NCBI GenBank assembly: GCA_016783285.1
Contig: JADHWW010000116.1
Span: 1-30,128, forward strand
DNA from: Anaerolineae bacterium
GTDB lineage: Bacteria > Chloroflexota > Anaerolineae > B4-G1
Direction: 5' to 3'
DNA length: 30,128 bases
A model generated the notes under the pieces. It made no database searches. It saw nothing but the letters and a program-made list of their open reading frames with translations, and was not told the DNA's origin. Below are positions 7,882 to 15,600 of this stretch, piece after piece. Within the stretch, counting starts at the first letter, position 1; each line of letters opens with the position of its first letter. The position numbers and the translations under genes are program-made.

Positions 7882-7911
7882 CGACCGCGCCCCTGTGGTG
7901 GGGCGCGGTCG
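7882..7911 (-). terminator. Strong hairpin terminator after degV
   Basis: A perfect 12-bp GC-rich stem (CGACCGCGCCCC with its complement) around a 6-base loop lies 24 bases past the degV stop codon. On the minus strand it is followed by CTCGTTATTCG, a poor T tract. It probably ends degV transcription and also insulates the exporter promoter. Confidence 0.65.
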
Positions 7912-7935
7912 AAGGATGCCGGCGCGTGAGATTGG

Positions 7936-8796
7936 TCAGCGCTCAGCGTAGAAGGCGATACCGACGGTACCCGGCCCAACGTGGGTACCGATGGCGGGGC
8001 TGACCATGGCGTGGTAGACTGTGGAGATGCCGAATCGTTCCTTCACTTGTTGGGCGACGACCTTTCCCTCCTCCGGGTTGCCCGCCTCAAGGATGGAAGC
8101 CTCCCCCATCTGTCTCTCGCCCAGCCGCTCCTCCACGATGTCCAACATCTGCGCGATGGCTTTGCGCTTGGTGCGCACCTGGGCCAGCGGTTCGATGTGG
8201 CCGCTCTCCAGGTGCAGCAACGGCTTGATCTTCAACGCTGTCCCCAGGAGCCGTTTGGCTCCGCCGATGCGCCCGCCACGATGGAGATATTCCAGCGTGT
8301 CCACGGCGAACAGGATGTGAACCTGATCCCGCACCTCCTCGGCTGCAGCGACGACCTCAGCGAGAGATTTGCCAGCGGCTGCCGCTCGGGCAGCAGCCAG
8401 CGCGACGAAGCCTAGGCTCATTGAGGCGCCAAGCGAATCTATGATTGTGATATTGAGTTCGGGTATCTGTGCTTTGGCCGCCTCGGCCGAGGCGACGGTG
8501 CCGCTGAGCCCGGAGGAGATGTAGGCGCCCACGATGGTATCGGTATTGCTCTCGGCGGCAACGCGGCGGAAGAATTCCACAAACTCGCCGGCCGAGGGTT
8601 GGGAGGTGGTGGGTAAGGTCTTGGCCTTCTGCAGGCGGCGGTAGAAGGTGGGTGGATCTATGTCCACTCCGTCCCGGAAGTGCTCGTCGCCCCAGATGAG
8701 CCAGAGAGGGATCACCGGGATGCTCAGGCCGTCCAATGCTTCTTCGGGAATGTAAGCCGTACTGTCTGTCACTACTGCGATCTTTTGACTGCTCAT
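7936..8796 (-). CDS. DegV family fatty-acid-binding protein
   Basis: A 286-residue DegV protein. The family binds a fatty acid in a two-domain fold; characterised members (FakB) present it to the kinase FakA for phospholipid synthesis. Visible motifs: N-terminal KIAVVTDSTAYIP, then PTTSQPSAGEFVEFF, YISSGLSGT, the central IDSLGASMSLGFV, the HRGGRIGGAKRLLG segment with KIKPLL, and C-terminal GPGTVGIAFYAE. The start is ATG 8796 behind GGGAG; the frame is open 27 codons further upstream, but that extension is unrelated to the family and contains the palindrome at 8843-8864. No FakA-like gene is in the window. The gene is single, with a hairpin terminator after it. Confidence 0.93.
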   Translation of the reverse strand: MSSQKIAVVTDSTAYIPEEALDGLSIPVIPLWLIWGDEHFRDGVDIDPPTFYRRLQKAKTLPTTSQPSAGEFVEFFRRVAAESNTDTIVGAYISSGLSGTVASAEAAKAQIPELNITIIDSLGASMSLGFVALAAARAAAAGKSLAEVVAAAEEVRDQVHILFAVDTLEYLHRGGRIGGAKRLLGTALKIKPLLHLESGHIEPLAQVRTKRKAIAQMLDIVEERLGERQMGEASILEAGNPEEGKVVAQQVKERFGISTVYHAMVSPAIGTHVGPGTVGIAFYAER

Positions 8797-8842
8797 AGTT
8801 GTCTCCCTTCTTGTGATGTTGAGGATGTGCCAACAAATAGAA

Positions 8843-8864
8843 CACCCTACCCGTGGGTAAGGTG
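8843..8864. promoter_or_regulatory. 22-bp near-perfect palindrome upstream of degV
   Basis: CACCCTACCC and GGGTAAGGTG flank a central GT, with one mismatch. It lies 47 bases before the degV start and just downstream of a possible promoter, a position that suits a repressor operator. A terminator is less likely because there is no loop and no T tract. Confidence 0.45.
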
Positions 8865-8876
8865 CGCTCTCGGACA

Positions 8877-8905
8877 AGGATATGGGGAAATGGGGAAGTA
8901 GGCAA
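8877..8905 (-). promoter_or_regulatory. Possible degV promoter
   Basis: On the minus strand, TTGCCT (8900-8905), 17-bp spacer, TATCCT (8877-8882). The boxes match consensus only in part. Transcription would begin near 8870, next to the palindrome at 8843-8864. Confidence 0.35.
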
Positions 8906-8935
8906 TCTCTTCTTGAGGCAAGGCTTGCGATGTGA

Positions 8936-9553
8936 CTATGGTTCGGTGTCCAGCAGAGCAGTGATCACGATGGCTACAATGCCTGCGACAGTAGTGCGCA
9001 ATCCGTAGCCGATGAGACTGCGCCCGGATATGTGCCCCAGAAACATCCCCAGTCCGAACAGACTGACCAGAGCAACGGCTATGGAAAGCGCATAACTGAC
9101 CAGGATGTTGCCGATAAGCGGCGCAATGAACATGGGGATGAGCACAATCAGCGAAGAGACGAAAGGCGATAGGCCATCTACCAATGAAACGACGATCACT
9201 GCCATGCGCGAGGCCCGGCCGATCTTCGTCTCACCCAGGTCGGTGAGCGATATTCTCTCCAGTTCAGCCAACTCGCGCCTGCGCTCGGCGGACTCGGCCA
9301 GGTAGGCTCCCCACAGCCCTGAAATTCCTATGGAGATGGAAGTGGCAACGCCGATGCGGATTACAATAGATGCGTCGCGAATACCGACCATATACTGGCC
9401 CATCAGCACACCAATGGTGGTCAACACACCATCAAAGGCATTGTTCGCCAAGGCGCGGCGAGCGATCTTCAAGAAGCCGGCAATACGTTCGTATTCGCGT
9501 ACGTCATCTATGCCCTGCGCTAGACGTCCACGCATTCTGTCCGAATTTCTCAC
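8936..9553 (-). CDS. VIT/CCC1-like membrane protein (TIGR00267-like)
   Basis: A 205-residue membrane protein. After a charged start there is ALANNAFDGVLTTIGVLMG, resembling the DG(L/V)xTxxGV segment of the VIT1/CCC1 iron and manganese transporter fold. A hydrophobic helix, a charged middle (about 93-115, ESAERRRELAELERIS) and three further hydrophobic stretches follow. From memory it is most like the archaeal-type VIT relatives called TIGR00267. Metal transport is inferred from the fold only. GTG at 9551-9553 is used, 2 bp after the DUF211 stop; ATG at 9535 is an alternative, and neither has a good ribosome site, so translation is probably coupled. It is the last gene of the trmI set. Confidence 0.75.
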   Translation of the reverse strand: MRNSDRMRGRLAQGIDDVREYERIAGFLKIARRALANNAFDGVLTTIGVLMGQYMVGIRDASIVIRIGVATSISIGISGLWGAYLAESAERRRELAELERISLTDLGETKIGRASRMAVIVVSLVDGLSPFVSSLIVLIPMFIAPLIGNILVSYALSIAVALVSLFGLGMFLGHISGRSLIGYGLRTTVAGIVAIVITALLDTEP

Positions 9554-9555
9554 GG

Positions 9556-9843
9556 CTAATCTTGCGGCGTGATAACGTCTTCAATGAGCACCATGCCGGC
9601 CGCTACCTCGTCAATGGAGTGGATCGCGCCGCCGTTCTCCTCGATGACGCCGGTGATTACTTCGTAGCGCAAATCGTGTCCTTCGATAGTGATCTTGGCA
9701 TTTTCCACCCGGCGGTCAATCTCGTAGATCGAGATGTTGGCTCCGTCCACACCTTCCAGGTCGGCCAGCAATTGCACCAGTTCCACGATAGTGGGCTCCA
9801 GGGGTTTTAGCACGTCCAGTACCAATCGTCGCAGGTTTCCCAT
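9556..9843 (-). CDS. DUF211 family protein (MTH889-like)
   Basis: A 95-residue protein matching DUF211 from end to end: RRLVLDVLKPLEP at the start, ELVQLLADLEGVDGANI, the DRRVENAKITIEGHDL core, and the final ENGGAIHSIDEVAAG. The family is mainly archaeal; its structure is known but its role is not. ATG 9843 gives the usual family start; a GTG at 9858 in the same frame overlaps the trmI stop and would put the AAGGAG site directly against the start. It is flanked by trmI and the VIT-like gene with 2-11 bp gaps, so the three are surely cotranscribed. A link to metal handling through the VIT-like neighbour is a guess. Confidence 0.9.
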   Translation of the reverse strand: MGNLRRLVLDVLKPLEPTIVELVQLLADLEGVDGANISIYEIDRRVENAKITIEGHDLRYEVITGVIEENGGAIHSIDEVAAGMVLIEDVITPQD

Positions 9844-9854
9844 GATCTTGTTTC

Positions 9855-10634
9855 TCACTCCTTCAATTGTATGAGCGCCCGCGCGAAGGTGAGGTAGCCA
9901 GTGTGGGCTACCATACGGTCCATTGGGCGCAGGCGAGCGGGCACCGCCTTGTACGGCCGGAGTAACAATTCCTCCACTTCGATCAGGCCGAAGTTAGCGT
10001 TCTCCAGTGTGTTGATCAGGCGGCTGACCTGGTTAGTAGTGGGTAGGATGCAGCCAAAGAAGCCGCCGTTAGCGAGAGCCGCGTGAGTCTGCATCAGATA
10101 GTCCCATGGGTTGGGCAGGTCCAGAAACAGGGCGTCGGCGTCCCGTTCGTCGAAGCCTGCGGCGATGTCGTGTAGTTTGAGCTCCACGAATTCGGCCAGC
10201 CCGAGCCGTTCCAGGTTCTTGCGGCCCAATTGCTGCATCTCCGGGCGGATTTCGTAGGAATAAACGCGACCGGTGGGGCTGACCGCTTGGGCGAGGACTA
10301 TCGTGAGCCCGCCACTGCCGGTGCCGGCTTCGACTACTCGGCAGCCCGGGCTGATGTTCATCTTCATCAAAATGTAACCTGTGTCTTTGGGGTAGACAAT
10401 CTGGGTGGTGCGCTTGAGGTTACGCACGAGGTCGTCGGTGGAGGGCCGGAACAGCGAGAACGGATACCCCAGGTGGGTGGACAGTTGTGTCCCCCATGGG
10501 ACTCCAATCAGGTCGTCATGGGCTACTACTCCGCGATGCGTGTGGAGTTGTGCTCCTGTCTCTAGCCGGACGATGAACGATTTGCGGTCGCGACCGACTA
10601 ATAGAGCCAATTCGCTAGATTGTGCAGTTTGCAC
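9855..10634 (-). CDS. trmI: tRNA (adenine-58-N1)-methyltransferase TrmI
   Basis: The enzyme uses S-adenosylmethionine to methylate N1 of A58 in the tRNA T loop, as a homotetramer. Seen here: an N-terminal beta domain with ELALLVGRDRKSFIVRL and THRGVVAHDDLIG, TQIVYPKDTGYIL, the SAM-binding motif VVEAGTGSGGLT, YSYEIRPEMQ, and the catalytic DALFLDLPNPWD. The start is uncertain. The frame is open to 10751, but that region includes the promoter -10 box. GTG 10634 gives 259 residues, the normal family length, with a weak GAGAAAG upstream; GTG 10667 is an alternative. It is the first gene of a set with DUF211 and the VIT-like protein. Confidence 0.92.
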   Translation of the reverse strand: MQTAQSSELALLVGRDRKSFIVRLETGAQLHTHRGVVAHDDLIGVPWGTQLSTHLGYPFSLFRPSTDDLVRNLKRTTQIVYPKDTGYILMKMNISPGCRVVEAGTGSGGLTIVLAQAVSPTGRVYSYEIRPEMQQLGRKNLERLGLAEFVELKLHDIAAGFDERDADALFLDLPNPWDYLMQTHAALANGGFFGCILPTTNQVSRLINTLENANFGLIEVEELLLRPYKAVPARLRPMDRMVAHTGYLTFARALIQLKE

Positions 10635-10750
10635 GGCTTTCTCAACGATCAAGTTATCATCACGCACTTGAAATCTGAGAAATGAACGGAGATTGCTGCG
10701 CCAGGTACGGGGAAAATGCGCTTTCTCAGTTTTCACGTACACTTGGTGCA

Positions 10751-10778
10751 ATTATAGCGCAATCTCGCCATAGCGCAA
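10751..10778 (-). promoter_or_regulatory. Promoter of the trmI-DUF211-VIT set, with direct repeats
   Basis: Minus strand: -35 TTGCGC (10773-10778), 16-bp spacer, -10 TATAAT (10751-10756). The 9-mer ATAGCGCAA occurs twice (10754-10762 and 10770-10778, plus-strand reading), 16 bp apart, overlapping the -10 and -35 boxes. This could be a regulator site or coincidence. Confidence 0.6.
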
Positions 10779-10835
10779 CCTTGGATTGAGATGCGGGGGC
10801 TTCACGTCGATCTGGCTGAGCCGTGTCTATGCAGT

Positions 10836-10864
10836 TTGACTTGAAAGCAGGATAGTGGTACACT
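10836..10864 (+). promoter_or_regulatory. Promoter of the response regulator gene
   Basis: TTGACT (10836-10841), 17-bp spacer, TACACT (10859-10864), diverging from the trmI promoter. A second, weaker candidate is TTGATC (10898-10903), 16 bp, TAGAAT (10920-10925); it would give a leader of only about 12 bases. Confidence 0.65.
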
Positions 10865-10943
10865 AGGCGCAGTATTGCGGGCCATATTGTTGGCCTCTTG
10901 ATCTGTGTCGGTTTGCAGGTAGAATACAAGGGGGGATCACCGA

Positions 10944-11327
10944 ATGGCAGAAGAGAAGAAAGTGGTTGTCTGCATTGAGGACGAGCCCGAGATGATTGAC
11001 TTGGTCAAACTGATCCTCGGGCGCAAGGGATTCGAGCTCGTCGGTGCTGTCGGCGGTCGTGAGGGCCTGGAGACAGTGCGCAGGCTTAAACCCGACCTGG
11101 TGTTGTTGGACCTGATGATGCCGGACATGGATGGTTGGGAGGTCTACCAGCAGATGAAGGCTGACGACGAGCTGAAGGATCTGCCGGTTATTGTCGTCAC
11201 CGCCAAGGCGCAGAGCATTGACAAGGTGCTAGGACTTCACATCGCCAAGGTGGACGACTATTATGTGACTAAGCCGTTCGGCCCTCAGGAACTATTGCAC
11301 AGCGTGAACAAGGTATTGGGGCTCTAG
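10944..11327 (+). CDS. Receiver-only response regulator
   Basis: A 127-residue CheY-like protein that is a single receiver domain. The acidic pocket is E12-D13 (with E14), the phosphoacceptor is D56 in LVLLDLMMPDMDGW, and the switch residues are T86 (VVTAK) and K110 (VTKPF). No output domain follows, so it would act by protein contact or in a phosphorelay. ATG 10944 follows a run of six Gs serving as ribosome site. No histidine kinase gene is in the window, so its partner lies elsewhere. The large cyclase 1.3 kb downstream might be a target, but nothing in the sequence shows this. Confidence 0.95.
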   Translation: MAEEKKVVVCIEDEPEMIDLVKLILGRKGFELVGAVGGREGLETVRRLKPDLVLLDLMMPDMDGWEVYQQMKADDELKDLPVIVVTAKAQSIDKVLGLHIAKVDDYYVTKPFGPQELLHSVNKVLGL

Positions 11328-11483
11328 ACCTGAGTCTGACGGTTCGCGACGTCTCTCCAGCGTTGCTCATCCTCAATAATTGAGCGCATCGTCCCCGGTG
11401 GGAGGGCATTTGTGTCCGTTGTAGCGGATGTTGACCGGGCGGCGATGTGTCGAATGTTGGGGATTATTCTGAAGGGCGCGAAA

Positions 11484-11530
11484 GGCGATGGTGACGGGGT
11501 AGCCCCGAAGCCATCGCCGCTTGGTTTTTT
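11484..11530 (+). terminator. Two-part hairpin with T tract (terminator or attenuator)
   Basis: GGCGATGG (11484-11491) pairs with CCATCGCC (11511-11518), and inside it CGGGG pairs with CCCCG around TAG. GCTTGG and six Ts follow. It sits 157 bases after the response regulator and 39 bases before the next gene's GTG. It may end the first transcript or act as an attenuator. The rest of 11328-11568 shows no gene. Confidence 0.7.
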
Positions 11531-11568
11531 GAATGGGCTGCTTTGTGGAGAAAAGCGGGAGGTGGACA

Positions 11569-12054
11569 GTGGATCTCACAGTAGTGCAGATCGAGAAACC
11601 GGAAGCCGTGAATCTCATTCTGGGCCAATCGCACTTCATCAAAACGGTGGAGGACCTGCACGAGGCGCTGGTGGGTGTTGTGCCAGGCATCAAGTTTGGG
11701 CTGGCCTTTTGCGAATCTTCCGGTCCGGCGTTAGTGCGTGCTGGTGGCACTGACGAAGAATTAGTCGAACTGGCGAAGCGGAACGCGCTGGCGCTGAGCG
11801 CGGGGCACAGTTTCATCATCTTCCTGGGCGAGGGGTTCTACCCTATCAATGTGTTGAACGCGATCAAGATGGTGCCCGAAGTATGCCACATCTTCTGCGC
11901 CACAGCCAACCCTGTCGAGGTCGTCCTCGTTGAGACGGAGCAGGGGCGGGGCATCCTCGGCGTGGTGGATGGCGTCAAGGTAAAGGGTGTCGAGATGGAA
12001 GAGGACATCGCCCAGCGCAAGGACTTCCTCCGCATGATCGGCTATAAACTGTAG
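11569..12054 (+). CDS. Adenosine-specific kinase family protein (PF04008)
   Basis: A 161-residue protein that matches the small family named adenosine-specific kinase, best known from archaea and thermophiles. The whole length carries family signatures: [45 protein letters not shown], a [21 protein letters not shown] segment, [11 protein letters not shown], and [13 protein letters not shown]. The C-terminus [12 protein letters not shown] is the family's usual end. I start it at GTG 11569, six bases after GGGAGG; an upstream ATG at 11533 would add 12 residues that the family lacks and has no ribosome site. The kinase role comes from the family name; the physiological substrate is not settled to my knowledge. 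Confidence 0.92.
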   Translation: MDLTVVQIEKPEAVNLILGQSHFIKTVEDLHEALVGVVPGIKFGLAFCESSGPALVRAGGTDEELVELAKRNALALSAGHSFIIFLGEGFYPINVLNAIKMVPEVCHIFCATANPVEVVLVETEQGRGILGVVDGVKVKGVEMEEDIAQRKDFLRMIGYKL

Positions 12055-12095
12055 AGGGAAGACCTCTTGCGTCCTCACCTGGGTTGGACAGGCCG

Positions 12096-12659
12096 ATGGA
12101 TGTCAGCGCTACATTGTGGCTGTTTCTCAATGCTCACCGGTTGAAGCGCACCCCGCGCACCGGCTGGGTGATGCGAGGTGTGGCCAATGCCGAGAGCGTG
12201 GCCGATCACAGTTTCAGTGTGGCCTTCATCTCTCTGACCCTGGCCGAGCTAGTGGATCAGCCCTTGGACAAGGCGAAGCTACTGACCATCGCGCTGCTCC
12301 ACGACCTGCCGGAGAGCGTGGTCGGCGATCTTCCTACGCCTGCAGTGGCCTATTTTCCCTCCGGGGCCAAGCCGAAGGCGGAGGAACGGGTTCTGATCGA
12401 GTTGCTGCGCTGTCTGTCCTGCGCCGAACAGTGGCTTGCCTGGTGGCAGGAGTTTGAGAACGGAACGAGTGCCGAGGGACGGCTTGTCCGCGATGCTGAC
12501 CGACTCGACATGCTCATCCAGGCTCACGTCTACGAGCAGACGACGGGCAATCGCTGGCTGGCGGAGTTCTGGGCCGGGTCAGAGGCTCCGTCTTTTGAGT
12601 TCGCCGCCACACGGGCATTGTACGAGGAGTTGCGGACGCTGCGCGAGCGACCCGCGTAG
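12096..12659 (+). CDS. HD-domain phosphohydrolase, YfbR/HDDC2-like
   Basis: A 187-residue HD protein. Metal-site residues stand at the family positions: H38 (ESVADHSF), H69-D70 (ALLHDLPE), E73, D78 (VVGD) and the late aspartates D133-D138 (VRDADRLDM). The start KRTPRTGWVMRGV followed by ESVADH is typical of the YfbR/HDDC2 5'-deoxynucleotidase group, which hydrolyses deoxynucleoside monophosphates. ATG 12096 is preferred over TTG 12084; neither has a good ribosome site. It lies 41 bp after the adenosine-kinase-family gene and 16 bp before the large cyclase gene, so all three may be cotranscribed. The shared nucleotide theme is suggestive only. Confidence 0.9.
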   Translation: MDVSATLWLFLNAHRLKRTPRTGWVMRGVANAESVADHSFSVAFISLTLAELVDQPLDKAKLLTIALLHDLPESVVGDLPTPAVAYFPSGAKPKAEERVLIELLRCLSCAEQWLAWWQEFENGTSAEGRLVRDADRLDMLIQAHVYEQTTGNRWLAEFWAGSEAPSFEFAATRALYEELRTLRERPA

Positions 12660-12675
12660 TCTGTAGGAGTTCTTG

Positions 12676-15600
12676 GTGCCTCACCGATTGACTTCCAGCG
12701 AACTGGAGCGCTTGCAGCGCTACATACCGCCCGATTGGCAGGAGTGGGTCGGGCCGGACCTCACGCCAGAGGTTCTGGCGAAGTGCATCTCTCACCTGCA
12801 AGCGTTGCTGACGACTGTGGCTACCTATCTCCCGAGGGCTGTCCTGGCTGGTGATCGGGAGGTACGGGTTGGAAGGGGCGAGTTTCGCTACGGCACGGCG
12901 CTGTTTGCTGACGTTTCCGGCTTCAGTACGTTGACGGAACGTTTCTCTCAGGACCGTGGCCGCGAAGGGGCTGAGGAAGTCACTTTCATCGTCAACCGCT
13001 TCCTCGATACAGTGAACACCATCGCCGCGCGGTACGGCGGCGACCTGCTGAAGTTTGCGGGCGATGCCGCATTGAGTTTCTACGAGGGGACAGATCACGC
13101 TGTTCGTGCCTGTCGTGCCGCCTGGGAGATGCAGCAGATAGTGCAGGAGCGATTCACCCGCGTGGAGACCTCGCTGGGATGCTTCGTGCTCCAGATGTCA
13201 GTCGGACTGGGCAGTGGATGGGTCTTCGTGGCCAGTCTGGGCACGCCCGACAACGCCGAGTACGCTGTGGTGGGGCCGGCGCTGGCGACGATGGGCCGGG
13301 CCGAACAGTTGGCTCAGGCGGGACAGGTTTTCGTGGATCGCGCTACGCGCGAATTGGCGGGTGGCGCTGCCGTTGTTGCTCCTGGCCAGACGGAATGGTT
13401 CTTTGAGTTACGCCAGGCTGGACCTCACGCCAGCGCGGTTGAGTCCCTACATCCGGATCTGTCGCCACCGGATGGTTCGCCTGGTGCAACGCTGCGCTGG
13501 CTGCTGACACGGTTGGACGCCTTCGCCCCCTATCTGTCCCCTGGTCTGCTGGAAAAACTGGTTTCCTCGCCTGAAGAGACCAGCATTGAGAGCGATCACC
13601 GGTGGGTGACCACCCTCTTCGCCGATTTACGGGGGACGAACGACCTGGTTGAGGCGCTGGGACCCGAGCGAGAAGGCTTGCTCACCGATGTCATCAACCG
13701 TCACTTCCTGGCGATGCGTGGGGTAGTCGAGCGGTATGAGGGGGTCCTGCATAAGGTCGGGGCTGGCCCAACTGGATCGCATCTCTTCATCACCTTCGGC
13801 GCGCCCAAGAGCCACTCTGATGACCCTGAGAGAGCGGTGCTGGCAGGGTTGGAGATGCAAGAGGCGCTGGAGGATGTCAACCGCGAGGTGGAGACTCTGG
13901 TTGGCCGCACGTGTGGTTTGCGGTTTCCTCTCCTTCGGCAAGCGATCGGTATCACCACCGGCTTTGTCTTCGCTGGAAGCGTCGGCTCGGCAGAGCGACG
14001 GGAGTATACCGTGATGGGGGACGTGGTCAATCTGGCCTCCCGCCTGATGGCAGCGGCTGCCGAGGGGGAGATTCTGGTCGCCGACTCCACGGTTCGCTGC
14101 CTGAGCGAGCGGTTCGAGCTGCGTCCCCGACCGGCTATCCGGGTGAAAGGGAGGCGTGAGCCGGTGTCTCACGCGCAGGTGACCGGGTTGACGCGGTTGC
14201 CTCCACTGCTGGGAGTGGCCGAGGGCTGCCTCGTGGGCCGCCAGGCTGAACTGGACACGGCACAGAGGTTGCTTGACAGGCTGATCCAAGGCACAGGGAT
14301 TGTACTGGTGGTGCGCGGCGAGGCCGGGATGGGTAAGACCCGGCTGGTTCAGGAGATTGCGCAGCGAGCACAGCAGCGTGAGATGCGTGTGCTCGCCGGA
14401 GCCTGTCTCTCCTACGGGACCGACATCCCCTACCTGCCGTGGACCGATGTGGTGCGCGCATTGCTGGGGATCTCTGCGGTGGAACGGTCAGTGCAATTGC
14501 GGCAGTTGGCGCGTGGGTTAGAGGCGGCCGGGATGGCTGGGTGGGAGCCGTTGGTCGCCGAATTGCTGGGATTGGGGTTGGAGGAGACGGAACTGACGGT
14601 CTCGCTGGATTCCCGGCTGCGACAGCAACGGCTGTTCGACATCGTACTCGAATTGATCCATGGTCACGCTCGAACACAACCGCTTCTGCTGGTGCTCGAA
14701 GACGTCCACTGGACCGACCCCACCTCGCTGGAACTGCTGGACTACGTGGCGCGCAACGTTGCCTCCTGTCCCGTGGTGTTGTTGGTCGTTCAGCGGCCGA
14801 GGGAGTGGCTGGACGGGCGTTGGCAGAAGTTTGGTCACGCAGCTGAGATTGTGCTGCAAGAGTTGCCCAGGACTGCTGTCCAGGGGCTGGTCGCCGATCT
14901 CCTGGACGTAGAGGACGTGCCGGATCGGCTGATTGAGTTGCTGCTGCGTAAGGCACAGGGCAACCCATTCTTCACCGAAGAGGTGGTACGGGCGTTGATA
15001 GATGCCGAGGTCCTGAAACGGGATGATGGACGTTGGAGATTGGTCGCCGATCCGGATCAGGCCGGCGTGCCCGACACGATTCACGGCGTCATCCAGAGCC
15101 GCATAGACCGCCTGGGGGAGGCCGAGCGGCGGGTGCTCCAGGTGGCTTCGGTAATCGGGCGGGCCTTCGGCATGGGTGTGCTGGGCGGTGTCTATCCCTA
15201 CGACGATCTCAATGGTACGCTGCAGCAACGGCTGGACCGGCTGGGTACGCTGGGTCTGGTGCTGGTAGAACTGCCTGGGCCGGAGCCGGTCTACATGTTC
15301 AAGCACGCGCTGACGCAGGACGTGGCCTACGAGAGCCTGTCTTATGCGCGGCGGCGCGAGTTGCACCGCCGCGTGGGAGCGTTTATTGAGGCACAGGGAG
15401 GGGATGTCTTGAGTGAACGTCCAGGCTTCCTGGCCCACCATTTCTTCCAGGGACGGGCCTGGCGCAAGGCGCTGACTTACCTCTTGGCGGCGGGACGGAA
15501 AGCGCAGCAGGAGTATGCCAATGAGGTCGCCATCGCCCACTTCCGGCGGGCACTACAGGCAGCGACAGAACTGGATGAACCGTGCGAGGAGGAACGGCTG

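Noticed and set aside
8797..8877. 27-residue N-terminal extension of DegV
   Set aside because: It has no family similarity, contains the palindrome at 8843-8864, and the GGGAG site clearly points to ATG 8796.
11412..11753. Separate gene before the adenosine-kinase-family gene
   Set aside because: This frame crosses the terminator hairpin, has low-complexity polar sequence and overlaps the well-supported gene from 11569.
14135..14968. Long minus-strand frames opposite the cyclase gene (for example 14135-14968 and 14518-15540)
   Set aside because: They are proline- and arginine-rich shadows of a GC-rich coding strand, without ribosome sites or family motifs.
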